DNA of 43,827 nucleotides from Myxococcales bacterium (GCA_020633315.1 JACKDV010000034.1:1-43827); one strand, 5' to 3'; shown: positions 32,701 through 43,224, counted from the first letter of the stretch. Program-made: numbers and translations. Notes: a model not told the origin generated them from the letters alone.

Positions 32701-34909
32701 AGAGTCCCGACTTGCGCTTCGGCGAGGGCTTGCCCATCTGGCCCTCCTCGCCCGCGTGCCGCATCCCGTAGCCGCCTTCGTCGTCGTCGGCCTCCATGGG
32801 AGGAGCCTCGGGCGCGGCGGCCAGCATTTCCTGCTGGGCCCCCACCTCGGCGAAGTCCATCGAGCTCTGGTTGCGAGCCCCGGTCGACATCACTCCGCGG
32901 TCCTCGGCCTTGCCCAGCAACGCCACCACGGCCCCCACCCCCAGCACCGCGGTCACGCCCCAGGCGGCCAGCCGTCCCGGGCCCTTGCGCGCGCGGGCGC
33001 TGACGATCGCCATCACCATGCCCCCGCCGGCGACCACGAGGGCCACCCCGGCGAGCTTGGCCATGGTCTCGAGCTCGTGCTGCAGGCGCACGTGGGCCAG
33101 CCCCGACAGGCCGTCCCGCCACACCGCAGCCACGCCCGCGGGCATGCGCCACGCCACCCACCCCGCGAGCACGAAGGCGGCCAGCGCCCACGCCAGGCGC
33201 AGCGCCACGCGGACGCCCCGGGCCAGCTCCCCGCGACGCAGCGCCGGCACCAGCCCCGCGAGCACGGCCACCAGCGCCAGCAACATCGGGTAGCCGTCGC
33301 CGTTGCGGGTGTACGCCAGCCCCAGGCCGACCAGCGCGGCCAGCCCCGCCACCGGACCCACCAAGCGCCCCACCAAGAGCGCCACGCCCAGCAGCAGGAT
33401 GAGGTCGAGCGGGCGCCAGGCCGCGAGCCAGGTGGGCCCCAGCGAGCCCGGGCCCTCGGCGTGCAGCAGGTCCCAGCCCCGCGGCAGCATGAAGCCGAGC
33501 GTGACCTCGTCGAAGTCCTCCGACCAGCCGCCCAGGGGCACGGTGGCCGTGGTGCCCTCGATGCGCCAGTGGGCCCGCATGTCGAGGGTGGGGCCCCGCA
33601 CCTCCACCCCGGCGTGGCCGTCGTCGGTCACGGTGACCACCTGCGGCTGCCCGTCGATCGACACGCTGCCCAGCACCCCCAGCGCGGCGTGCAGGTCGAG
33701 GCGGTTGCCCGTGCTCATCTCGCCGCCGATGTCGTCGATCACCGTCCAGCCCGTGCCCGCGAGGTCGACCCGCATGTCGCGACGCAGCACCAGGCGATTG
33801 GTGCTCGTCTCCGAGACCCCGCGCTGGATCACCTCGAAGACCAGCGCGCCCGCGGGATCGAGGCGAAAGGTCGCGCCTCCCTGCCACTCGCTCGGCGCAT
33901 GGGTCCGCGCGTGGTCGACCGCCCGCGCTCCCGACAGGCTCACCTGCCCCATGCTGGGCGACCCGGCCGGGGCCGCGTTCCACACCCAGACCTCGTCGTC
34001 GGGCCAGGGCGCGGGGTGCCGGGGCGGGCTCAGGCGCTCGGGCGAGCGCGGCAGCACGCCCACCAGCTCGACCGCAAAGGTGCCCCGCCGCACCTGCAGC
34101 ACCACCGTGCCCCCCTCGCCCATCGTGACCGGCACCGGGGCCGAGACCTCGAGCAGCGTGGTGCCCGGGATGCGGGGATCGGGCAGCACCAGCTCGCGGG
34201 GTCGCCCCGCCACGTGCACGTCGATGCGCGTGACCACCTGCAGCGGCACCCCGTCGATCAGGCGGCGCGAGACCTCGATGGTCTCCGAGTCTGGCGCCTC
34301 CTCGGCGGCTCCCGGCTCCTCGACCTCCTCTCGTTGCTCCGGCTCGAGCTCGCCGTCGTCGAGCCCGGGACCCTCGAGCGAGAGGGTCACGCCGCTGCGC
34401 GAGGGGAAGGGCACCGACTCACCCCCCACCACCAGGTCGACGAGCCCCACCGCGGCCGGCACCCGCAGGCTGCTGGGGACCTCGCGCCAGGGGATGGAGC
34501 CGGTCAGCACGTGACGCCCCTCGTCGAGCTCGACCCGCGGGACCTCGCCCTCGCGCAGCACCGCCCGGGTCCGGCCGTCGACCTCCACGTCCTGCGGCCA
34601 CTGCTGGACGTCGCCGGGCAGCTCGACCTCCATGGTCCCGAACACCGAGACCTCGAGGGTGAAGCTCGCCCCCTCCGCCCCCACCTCCAGGCGCAGCGAG
34701 CTCGGCCACACGCAGAGCGTCACGCCGTCCTCGAGCTCCCGGCAGTCACGCGGCTCGGGCTCGGCGTCTCGCACCCAGTCGACCCACTCCTCGAGCTCGG
34801 CCGGCAGCTCGCCCGCGGGGGGCGGCGCGGCCTGGCTCGAGCGCGCGGGGAGCAGCAGCCCCCAGACGAAGGCGACCACCACCAACCAAGCGCGGGGGCA
34901 TCTCGACAT
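29738..34909 (-). CDS. Giant membrane protein with an internal AgmX/PglI C-terminal-type domain
   Basis: 1723 residues. Order: signal peptide (about 1-27); beta-rich ectodomain to about 480; a cluster of membrane helices (490-650); a Gly-rich linker (about 770-830); an AgmX/PglI C-terminal-type domain at about 845-935 (VRAHINEVRRCYQQALADAP, GRVSIRFTIGSNGKV, AVARWKFP), a TonB-like fold; another membrane helix near 1010-1035; a second ectodomain from 1060; C-terminal helices (about 1500-1650); an acidic Pro/Glu tail. The second ectodomain starts like the first (ELPGDVQQWPQDVEVDG against ALPGSVETWLPRRVAVDD, then EGRH/AGRH), so the gene arose by internal duplication. AgmX is a gliding-motility component in Myxococcus; a trans-envelope role is inferred. 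TATGAT ends eight bases before the ATG. Confidence 0.85.
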   Translation of the reverse strand: MSRCPRAWLVVVAFVWGLLLPARSSQAAPPPAGELPAELEEWVDWVRDAEPEPRDCRELEDGVTLCVWPSSLRLEVGAEGASFTLEVSVFGTMEVELPGDVQQWPQDVEVDGRTRAVLREGEVPRVELDEGRHVLTGSIPWREVPSSLRVPAAVGLVDLVVGGESVPFPSRSGVTLSLEGPGLDDGELEPEQREEVEEPGAAEEAPDSETIEVSRRLIDGVPLQVVTRIDVHVAGRPRELVLPDPRIPGTTLLEVSAPVPVTMGEGGTVVLQVRRGTFAVELVGVLPRSPERLSPPRHPAPWPDDEVWVWNAAPAGSPSMGQVSLSGARAVDHARTHAPSEWQGGATFRLDPAGALVFEVIQRGVSETSTNRLVLRRDMRVDLAGTGWTVIDDIGGEMSTGNRLDLHAALGVLGSVSIDGQPQVVTVTDDGHAGVEVRGPTLDMRAHWRIEGTTATVPLGGWSEDFDEVTLGFMLPRGWDLLHAEGPGSLGPTWLAAWRPLDLILLLGVALLVGRLVGPVAGLAALVGLGLAYTRNGDGYPMLLALVAVLAGLVPALRRGELARGVRVALRLAWALAAFVLAGWVAWRMPAGVAAVWRDGLSGLAHVRLQHELETMAKLAGVALVVAGGGMVMAIVSARARKGPGRLAAWGVTAVLGVGAVVALLGKAEDRGVMSTGARNQSSMDFAEVGAQQEMLAAAPEAPPMEADDDEGGYGMRHAGEEGQMGKPSPKRKSGLYAMKGPEDAVPMSANDEDVWGGLTGSEVGESFGVGGLGLVGTGSGGGGTGEGTIGLGTTGLIGKGGGDTTGSGYGRGSGAGFGGRGKAVPIVRQAQAEVSGELDRDVVRRVVRAHINEVRRCYQQALADAPSLAGRVSIRFTIGSNGKVPSAVVEESSLPSAALGQCIVSAVARWKFPKPAGGGVATVSYPFVLSPGEGEPAAAEPPSPPPERFVATDVELPEIEPPAVPQTGEGVPEWAGPRWQMTLDRAVKRDESVTLWLVTPTASRVISLVRALALIALVVLLLRAGWLARPVAPRAGSPVSRGAAALGGLLLLLLARTASAAPPAELLEELGERVNAERPLAPSPECGTDCALVNKLEVALAGDELTLRAELHMAGPGVWALPGSVETWLPRRVAVDDEPARAMAVHEGQLLLHLAAGRHDVQLAGPVGADFLDLDLAGAPKHVVVSAEGWTVEGVDEDDLAESLHLERDRGDDPEGVDEEPEVVDEEPERHSQDMEPWFAVSRHIQVGPRWTVETTVTRLSHGPSPTKVQVPLLLDERMLEASGKVDDPKATVTLRAPGESITWTSVLEPRASLELRAPSDRDWTESWIIGCAGAWQCSDEGTPATSDAGGTRVFHPWPGETLRVSFVEPRPAEGALLAIDEAALSLELGETGTEGRLVMTVRTATVTERTFTLPAEAHVGSVRMDGSDVPMAKDATELRLTFQPGLHQVEIELRLDAGAASVVHAPVVQLGGRAVNARVAFHFSDQDDRVVVWTFGEGMGPMVWLWPYIGVLALVALVLARATKTPLSALQWFVLSLGFSVLALPVVWAWLVLVDLRKRHGTRLHDPVRYNAAQIGLGLATLVVVGIVLLTAKELLTSPVSTIVHNWADGGTLSWYQDRAEASTPSATVVTIPVSLWRAVWAAWVVWLGWKSIGWSKWVLGAVTSGGDEWLRSWPEPELEEVTTGEGATGEGSAAEPAAPTQPEVEPPEEGEAPEREPTDS

Positions 34910-34917
34910 CGTCCGTG

Positions 34918-34923
34918 ATCATA
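34918..34923 (-). promoter_or_regulatory. -10-like element TATGAT
   Basis: On the minus strand TATGAT ends eight bases before ATG 34909 of the giant membrane protein, matching the consensus at five of six positions; no Shine-Dalgarno precedes the ATG. Confidence 0.45.
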
Positions 34924-34927
34924 CGAG

Positions 34928-34952
34928 CTTCGACGACGGCGGGTCGTCGAGG
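34928..34952 (-). terminator. Hairpin after the ArsA operon
   Basis: CTTCGACGAC (34928-34937) pairs with GTCGTCGAGG (34943-34952), ten pairs including one G-T, around a GGCGG loop. It lies 37 bases past the stop at 34989 and just upstream of the next gene's -10-like box. Confidence 0.5.
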
Positions 34953-34988
34953 CCCGCGATCCACGTTCCGCGCGAGCGGGTCGGCCCG

Positions 34989-36164
34989 CTACCCCGGCTG
35001 CTCGCCGGCGAGCAGCAGGTCGGCCAGGCGCGCGAGCCCGGGCAGGTCGCGGACCTCTTCGTCGAGCCGAGGCGCCCGCACGCGGTGACACCCCGCGGGC
35101 AGCTCGGCGACCAGCCCATCCACGATCCTCTGGAATCGCTGGTTGTCGGCCGCGGCCGCCTTCCGCAGCGCTCGCATGCCGTGCGCCGTCTCGAGCAGCG
35201 CCTCGGTGGTGGGCAGCTCGGGCGCCAGCGCACGCACCCGCGCGTCCACGTCGGCGTCGTCGAGCTGCAGCCGCAGCTGGTGGGGCTCGTCGGGCACCAC
35301 CGGCACGAAGCTCTGGTTGAAGATCACCGCGTGCACCGGCACGTGGCGGCGCAGCAGGTCGTCGCGCAGCCAGGCCGCATCGTCGGCGCTGCTGGGGCTG
35401 GCCGAGCTCACCAGCAGGAACGCGGTGTCGCGCGCCCGCAGCAGCTCGTCCACCCGCTGCGCCCGCGCGATGAAGCCCTCGCGCATGGTGACGAACACGG
35501 TGAGGAACTCGATGATCTCGTCGAGCAGGGTCTGCCCCGTCACCCGCCCCAGCAGGCCCTTGGCCACCTGCCCGCCCTTGGCCACCAGCCGGGCCCCCAG
35601 CCCGCGGGGCTTGTCCAGCTCGGGGATGAACCAGTTGACGATGCGACCGTCGAGGAAGCTGGCCAGGTGCCCCGGCGCATCGAGGATGTCGAGCGCGTTG
35701 CGGGCGGGCGGGGTGTCGAGCACGACCAGGTCGTAGCCGCCGTTCTCCATCGCGTCGTACAGCCGCTCCATGGCCACGTAGGCGTGCGAGCGCGCGAGCG
35801 AGCGCGACACCGCCCGGTAGACCCGGTTGGCCAGGATCCGCCGCTTGGTGTCCTCGTCGGGGGCGATCCTCTCGATGAGCGCGTCGTAGCTGGCCCCGGT
35901 GTCGACCATGGCCGCCCACAGGCTGCCCCCGCCCACGTCGACGCCCAGGCGCTCGAGCGGCACGCGACGGATCGCGTCGTCGAGGCCGTCGAGGCCGAGC
36001 GCATCGGCGAGGCGACGCGCGGGATCGATGGTGAGCACCAGGGTCTTGCGCCCGGCCCTCGCCGCGGCCAGCCCCAGCGCGGCCGAGACGGTGGTCTTGC
36101 CCACGCCACCCGGGCCCACGCAGACCACCAGCGATCCGTCCCCGACCAGCGCCGAGAGGCTCAT
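34989..36164 (-). CDS. ArsA/Get3-family ATPase, second gene of the pair
   Basis: 391 residues, cytoplasmic. The deviant Walker A motif GPGGVGKTT spans 17-25, followed by TIDPARRLADALG (switch I-like with Asp) and LVVLDTPPARNALDIL (switch II), then VIFNQSF near the adenine site. This is the single-ATPase-domain ArsA type that acts as a dimer. Arsenite extrusion is not supported, since no arsB, arsC or arsR gene is nearby. It starts with ATGA overlap to the upstream paralogue (36161-36164), so the two subunits are coupled and may form a heterodimer. Similar gene pairs are common in Myxococcota and other delta-proteobacteria, with unknown function. Confidence 0.92.
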   Translation of the reverse strand: MSLSALVGDGSLVVCVGPGGVGKTTVSAALGLAAARAGRKTLVLTIDPARRLADALGLDGLDDAIRRVPLERLGVDVGGGSLWAAMVDTGASYDALIERIAPDEDTKRRILANRVYRAVSRSLARSHAYVAMERLYDAMENGGYDLVVLDTPPARNALDILDAPGHLASFLDGRIVNWFIPELDKPRGLGARLVAKGGQVAKGLLGRVTGQTLLDEIIEFLTVFVTMREGFIARAQRVDELLRARDTAFLLVSSASPSSADDAAWLRDDLLRRHVPVHAVIFNQSFVPVVPDEPHQLRLQLDDADVDARVRALAPELPTTEALLETAHGMRALRKAAAADNQRFQRIVDGLVAELPAGCHRVRAPRLDEEVRDLPGLARLADLLLAGEQPG

Positions 36165-37156
36165 GCGCCCTCCCCCGCGCGGACCGGCGCCAGCGCGGCG
36201 CGGCCCAGCGCCCGCAGCTCGTCCCCGCTCAGGCGGCTCGCCACCAGCCGGGGCAGCTCGACCACCGGCAGGGCCAGGTGCTCGCGCAGACGATCGATCT
36301 GCGCCCGAGCCCGGCGCTCGTTGTCCAGCGCCGCGCGGGCGAACACGGCATCGGCGAGCAGCTCGGGGTCCCCCTGGCTGCGCGCCGCCTCGTGCAGCGC
36401 CTCCACCCGCGCCTCGGCGCCCAGCAGCCCCGTGGTGGGCACGCGATTGACGAAGATCCGCCCGAAGGCCACCGAGCGCGCGGCCCGAATGCGCTGGTGC
36501 AGCTCGAGGGTCTCGCTCACGGGCAGCTCCTCGGGCAGCGTGACCAGGTTGAGGCGGGTGCGACGGGGGTCGGCGAAGGTGTCCGCCACCTCGTCCACCA
36601 GCCGCCGCATGGGCCCCGCCCCCATCAGGTGGCGGACCACCTCGCGCAGCTCGAGGAACATCAGCGCGTGGCCGGTGGCGTCGAGGTCGACGAGGATCGG
36701 CGCCCAGCGAGGGCGTCCCCGGTCGTCGCGCTCGGCCTCGCGGTGGCGCAGGATGTTGATCGTCGCGATCTCGCCGACCGCGGGCATCGCCTTGAACAGG
36801 CGGTCGAGCACCGGGTTGCTCACGATCGCCCGCGCGGTGCGTCGCGAGGGGATGTGCTGCGCCATGTACTCGACCACCGACTGCTCGAACTCCACGCTCA
36901 TCGCGTGCACGCCGTGGCCCACCGCGCGGGGGGTGATCCCCACCGCCTCCACGCCGAAGATGCTGCGCATGGTGGCGCGGTGGCCGAGCTCGACCACCAG
37001 CGGGCGCAGGCCCCGGGCGGCGGCCTCGATGGCCAGGGCCGCGGTGAGCGTGGACTTGCCCACCCCGCCCTTGCCCGTGAACAGCAAGAAGCGATGGTCG
37101 AGCAGGTCGAGCTCGGCCGTCGGAGACGACTCGTCGTTCGCGGCGGCGACTCGCAC
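36161..37156 (-). CDS. ArsA/Get3-family ATPase, first gene of the pair
   Basis: 331 residues from GTG 37156. Walker A is GKGGVGKST at 28-36. The ATPase core is more diverged than in its partner: the Asp of the P-loop-following switch I is replaced (LRPLVVELGHRATMRSIFG) while APILVDLDATGHALMFLEL resembles switch II. VNRVPT lies where Asn contacts adenine. The partner gene keeps canonical motifs, so one subunit of the probable heterodimer may be mainly regulatory. GTG is chosen because GCTAGGCA ends seven bases before it; upstream in-frame residues (to 37432) are Pro/Arg low complexity. It is divergent from the 37426 gene. Confidence 0.9.
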   Translation of the reverse strand: MRVAAANDESSPTAELDLLDHRFLLFTGKGGVGKSTLTAALAIEAAARGLRPLVVELGHRATMRSIFGVEAVGITPRAVGHGVHAMSVEFEQSVVEYMAQHIPSRRTARAIVSNPVLDRLFKAMPAVGEIATINILRHREAERDDRGRPRWAPILVDLDATGHALMFLELREVVRHLMGAGPMRRLVDEVADTFADPRRTRLNLVTLPEELPVSETLELHQRIRAARSVAFGRIFVNRVPTTGLLGAEARVEALHEAARSQGDPELLADAVFARAALDNERRARAQIDRLREHLALPVVELPRLVASRLSGDELRALGRAALAPVRAGEGA

Positions 37157-37163
37157 CGCAGGT

Positions 37164-37169
37164 TGCCTA
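37164..37169 (-). promoter_or_regulatory. -10-like element TAGGCA
   Basis: On the minus strand TAGGCA, preceded by GC, ends seven bases before the GTG of the ArsA operon. The last base deviates from TAnnnT. Confidence 0.3.
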
Positions 37170-37425
37170 GCGCACCGACCGGGGAAACACAAACCGGGGC
37201 CCCCGGGAGGTCGTCGTGGGGGGCGCGGCGTGGATTCGGGGGCCCTGGCCGCGGGCTCTCCGGGGGCGCTGAACGCGAGAGCGACCCCGAGCGACCGTTG
37301 CGAAGCGCCACGACCTGATCTCCATGCCGTGGTGAATCGCGGCGGACCGGGCCCGATCCGGGCGCTCCACCCCGGGTCCGGACCGCGCCGCGCCGACGGA
37401 ACGGAGGATGCAGAGGGAGCCGAGC

Positions 37426-38364
37426 GTGCCACCTGCTGCTCGTTCCGCCCCCCGCACCTCCTCGCTCCGCCGCGGGCTCGCCCTCGGCCTCGCCGTCGCC
37501 GTCGCGGCGCCGCTGGGCCTGCGACCGCGAGCGGCCGCGGCCGCTCCCGTGGCGGCCGACTCGGGCCGAGACGAGGTCGACCCCACGCTCGAGCGCTCGC
37601 GCGCGCTCTACCAGGAGGGCCTCGCCCGCTTCGAGACCTTCGACTACGAGGGCGCGGTGGAGCTGTGGACCAAGGCCTACGCCGAGCTGCCCGAGGGCGC
37701 CGACCAGGTCCGCAACAAGCTCGTCTACAACATCGCCACCGCGCAGCAGATGGCGTTCGAGGTGGACGAGGATCTCCAGCACCTGCGGCGGGCGGTGCTG
37801 CTGCTCGAGCAGTACGTGCAGAGCTTCAAGGCGCTGCACCAGCGCACGCCCGAGGCCCAGGCCGAGGTCGATCGCGCCAACGCCCGCGTCGCCGAGCTGC
37901 GCGAGCGCATCGATCGTACGGAGCGAGGCGAGGACGCGCCCGCCGAGCCGAGCCCGGCGGCCACGAGCGATGCCGACGCCCACTACGGCTCGGGAGCGAT
38001 CGACGGCATCGTGTGGACCACGCCCTCCGCCACGCCGCTGGACGCCGATCGCCTGCATCGCAACCGGCGGCTCGCGACCGAGGACCACAAGACCGATCGC
38101 ATGCTGATCGGCTCGTACGTGGCGCTGAGCGTGGGCGGGGCGGCCACGCTCGCGGGGGCCGGCACCGTGCTCGGTGCTCGCGACGCAGCCCGGGGCGCCG
38201 GCTACGGCGTGCTGGGGCTGGGCGTCGTCGGCCTCGCGACCGGCTTCACCGTGCTCGCGATCGGGCTCGAGCGCCGCAAGCGAGCCCGGCAGGGCACCTT
38301 GGTCGCGGGGGCCCCGATGGTGGCGCCGGGGCTCGCCGGAGCCGCGGTCGCCGTGCGCTTCTAG
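37426..38364 (+). CDS. Secreted/envelope protein of unknown function, first of two tandem paralogues
   Basis: 312 residues from GTG 37426, preferred over ATG 37408 because GAGGGAG (37413-37419) gives a Shine-Dalgarno at six bases, whereas the ATG has GGAGG immediately adjacent. A signal peptide (RGLALGLAVAVAAPLGLRPRAAAAA) is followed by a TPR-like helical region (ALYQEGLARFETFDYEGAVELWTKAY, then YNIATAQQM) ending in a coiled coil, and by two hydrophobic helices near the C terminus (IGSYVALSVGGAATLAGAG, YGVLGLGVVGLATGFTVLAI) before VAGAPMVAPGLAGAAVAVRF. It is probably anchored in the envelope. Family unknown to me. It lies 75 bases before its paralogue. Confidence 0.8.
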   Translation: MPPAARSAPRTSSLRRGLALGLAVAVAAPLGLRPRAAAAAPVAADSGRDEVDPTLERSRALYQEGLARFETFDYEGAVELWTKAYAELPEGADQVRNKLVYNIATAQQMAFEVDEDLQHLRRAVLLLEQYVQSFKALHQRTPEAQAEVDRANARVAELRERIDRTERGEDAPAEPSPAATSDADAHYGSGAIDGIVWTTPSATPLDADRLHRNRRLATEDHKTDRMLIGSYVALSVGGAATLAGAGTVLGARDAARGAGYGVLGLGVVGLATGFTVLAIGLERRKRARQGTLVAGAPMVAPGLAGAAVAVRF

Positions 38365-38427
38365 GTCCGGGCCGCGACCTGCGTCACGCCGCCGCCCGCT
38401 CGTTGCCGGACCCAACCCCGATCGCGG

Positions 38428-38433
38428 TATCGT
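38428..38433 (+). promoter_or_regulatory. -10-like element TATCGT
   Basis: TATCGT ends six bases before the GTG at 38440 of the second paralogue; no Shine-Dalgarno is seen, so a leaderless start is likely. Confidence 0.4.
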
Positions 38434-38439
38434 TGCCCC

Positions 38440-39423
38440 GTGCTCGCCCCCACCGCTCCTTCGCTCCACCGCCGCGGCCTCGCGCTCGGGCTCTCGCTCG
38501 CCCTGGCCGCCCCCGCCGGCGTCGTGATGGCCCCCGTCACGGCCCACGCCGCCGCGATGGCTCCCGCCGAGGATGCGGCGCTCGCCGAGTCACGGGCCCT
38601 GTACGACGAGGGCAAGGCCCGCTTCGACACCTTCGACTACGAGGGTGCGGTGGACCTGTGGACCAAGGCCTACGCCAAGCTGCCCGAGGACAACGCGGGG
38701 GTGCGCAACGCGATGGTCTACAACATCGCCACCGCGCAGGAGAAGGCGTACGACGTGGACAAGGATCTGCAGCACCTGCGCCAGGCCGTGCTGCTGCTGC
38801 AGAGCTACATCAAGAACTACAAGGCGATCTACAAGCGCACGCCCGAGACCGAGGCCGAGGTGCAGAAGGCGGAGAACCGCATCGCCGCCCTGCAGGAGCG
38901 CATCGCCCGGGCCGAGCGCGGCGAGGCAGAGGCTCCGCCGGCCGTCGCCGACCCCGGCACGCCCGGCGAGGAGGGCACGGCCACCGACGCCATTCCCGAC
39001 GACGCCCGCTACGGCTCGGGCGCGGTGGATGGCATCCAGTGGAACACCGGGCACAACCCCCCACCCGATCAGGAGCTGGTCACCAAGAACCGCCTGCTCG
39101 CCCAAGAGGAGGAGAAGACCGATCACATGCTGATCGGCTCCTACGTGCTGCTGAGCGTGGGCGGGGTGGCGGCGCTGGCCGGGGCCGGCGCGGTGCTGGG
39201 CGGTCGTGCCCTGCGGGACCCCACCGACGAGACCGCGGGCCGCGGGGCGCGACTGGGCGGCTACGGCATGCTGGGCTTCGGCGTGGCCAGCCTCATCGCC
39301 GGCACCGCGCTGCTGGTGATCGGCCTCGATCGCCGCAAGAAAGCGCGCCAGGGCTCGCTGGTGGCGGGCGCCCCGATGCTGGGACCGGGTCTGGCCGGCG
39401 CCAGCCTGCGCGTGCGCTTCTAG
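38440..39423 (+). CDS. Secreted/envelope protein of unknown function, second tandem paralogue
   Basis: 327 residues from GTG 38440. Same architecture as the preceding protein: signal peptide (LHRRGLALGLSLALAAPAGVV), TPR-like region (ALYDEGKARFDTFDYEGAVDLWTKAY; YNIATAQEKAYDVDKDLQHL), a charged coiled coil, the shared motif YGSGAVDGIQW (first paralogue: YGSGAIDGIVW), two C-terminal hydrophobic helices, and VAGAPMLGPGLAGASLRVRF. The pair arose by tandem duplication and may form a hetero-oligomer. It has its own -10-like box. The function is unknown. It converges with the XRE-cupin gene, 18 bases apart. Confidence 0.82.
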   Translation: MLAPTAPSLHRRGLALGLSLALAAPAGVVMAPVTAHAAAMAPAEDAALAESRALYDEGKARFDTFDYEGAVDLWTKAYAKLPEDNAGVRNAMVYNIATAQEKAYDVDKDLQHLRQAVLLLQSYIKNYKAIYKRTPETEAEVQKAENRIAALQERIARAERGEAEAPPAVADPGTPGEEGTATDAIPDDARYGSGAVDGIQWNTGHNPPPDQELVTKNRLLAQEEEKTDHMLIGSYVLLSVGGVAALAGAGAVLGGRALRDPTDETAGRGARLGGYGMLGFGVASLIAGTALLVIGLDRRKKARQGSLVAGAPMLGPGLAGASLRVRF

Positions 39424-39441
39424 CCGGACCACGGCGCCCTG

Positions 39442-40011
<570 letters not shown>

Positions 40012-40042
40012 TGACCGCACGATGACACGCCGACGATGAAAA

Positions 40043-40057
40043 GTCATCACAGATGAC
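40043..40057. promoter_or_regulatory. Inverted repeat GTCATC-ACA-GATGAC, candidate operator
   Basis: Perfect 6-base arms with a 3-base spacer between the divergent XRE-cupin and SDR genes. On the minus strand it lies just after TTGATG (40062-40057), a possible -35 for the regulator gene, so binding would repress the regulator itself. Confidence 0.55.
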
Positions 40058-40102
40058 ATCAAGATATCAGGGCGTCATGGTGGACACGACGGAGACCACA
40101 CC

Positions 40103-40659
40103 ATGAACGACCGATCCGCTGCCCTCGTGACCGGTGCCTCTCGCGGCCTGGGACGCACCCTCGCCCTGCGCCTGGCCGCTCGCGGCCGCCCCGTGCTCCT
40201 CGTGGCCCGCGAGCCCGAGCCCCTCGAGGAGGTCGCCCAGGCCATCCGGGCCCGCGGCGGCACGGCCCACGCGATCGCGGCCGACCTCGGGCGTGCCGAC
40301 GATGCGCTGGCCATCGCGGCCCGGGCCAGCGCCCTGGTGTCGCGGGTGGGCCTGCTCGTCCACAACGCCAGCACCCTGGGACCGCTGCCATGCCGCTGCT
40401 CGCCGACACCAAGGCGGCGCTCGACCACCTCGCGCGGCTGTGGTCCGCCGAGCTCGGCGACGCGGGGCTGCGGGTGCTCAGCGTGGACCCCGGCGAGATG
40501 GACACCCTCATGCACGCTGATGCAATCCCCGACGCCGACCCGAGCACCCTCGCCGATCCCGACGAGGTGGCGGCACGCATCCTCGCCCTGCTCGACGACC
40601 CCCGGGGTGCCCCCGGCGGCGCCCGGGTGGAGGCCGCCCGCTGGGAGGCCCGGCCATGA
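40103..40659 (+). pseudogene. SDR-family oxidoreductase with internal deletion and frameshift
   Basis: The N-terminal half reads ALVTGASRGLGRTLALRLAA with the Gly-rich NADP-binding motif, and continues to LVHNASTLGPLP. The frame then changes by one base (near 40389, just before MPLLADT). At about 40411 the sequence jumps from ADT to KAALDHLARLWSAEL, the helix after the catalytic YxxxK. In intact SDRs about 60 residues, with the active-site Ser and Tyr, lie between. So the core is missing although the Lys remains. The C-terminal part (VLSVDPGEMDTLMHADAI) matches this SDR group. Family length is about 250 residues; here 185 codons. The first frame stays open to 40825 by chance. Confidence 0.75.
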
Positions 40660-40712
40660 TCCCGCTGCGCGCCGCCGATGCCCCGCGCAGCCCCGACCAG
40701 CGAGCCAAGCGA
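40656..40712 (+). pseudogene. Remnant of a gene once coupled to the SDR (QueA-like start?)
   Basis: An ATG at 40656 overlaps the SDR remnant's stop as ATGA, an operon-style overlap. The first residues MIPLRAADAPRSPDQRA resemble the start of QueA-like tRNA ribosyltransferase-isomerases that, from memory, sit next to this type of SDR. The gene-like sequence stops after about 20 codons, where it meets the 3' end of lon. Very short, so tentative. Confidence 0.25.
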
Positions 40713-43181
<2,469 letters not shown>

Positions 43182-43224
43182 CGGGGTGTTTCGCGCCGAA
43201 TTTCGAGGTTTCGGCGGCGTTGGA

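Noticed and set aside
30458..34918. A 1486-codon open frame on the plus strand opposite the AgmX-domain gene
   Set aside because: Low-complexity antisense translation with no recognisable motif; the minus-strand gene has a signal peptide, helices and a known domain.
34989..37156. Arsenic-resistance operon
   Set aside because: Only ArsA-type ATPases are present; no arsB, arsC, arsR or arsD gene nearby.
38364..38412. Hairpin GGTCCGG...CCGGACC after the first paralogue
   Set aside because: Arms are perfect but 35 bases apart, and the region carries the next gene's promoter; too weak to call a terminator.
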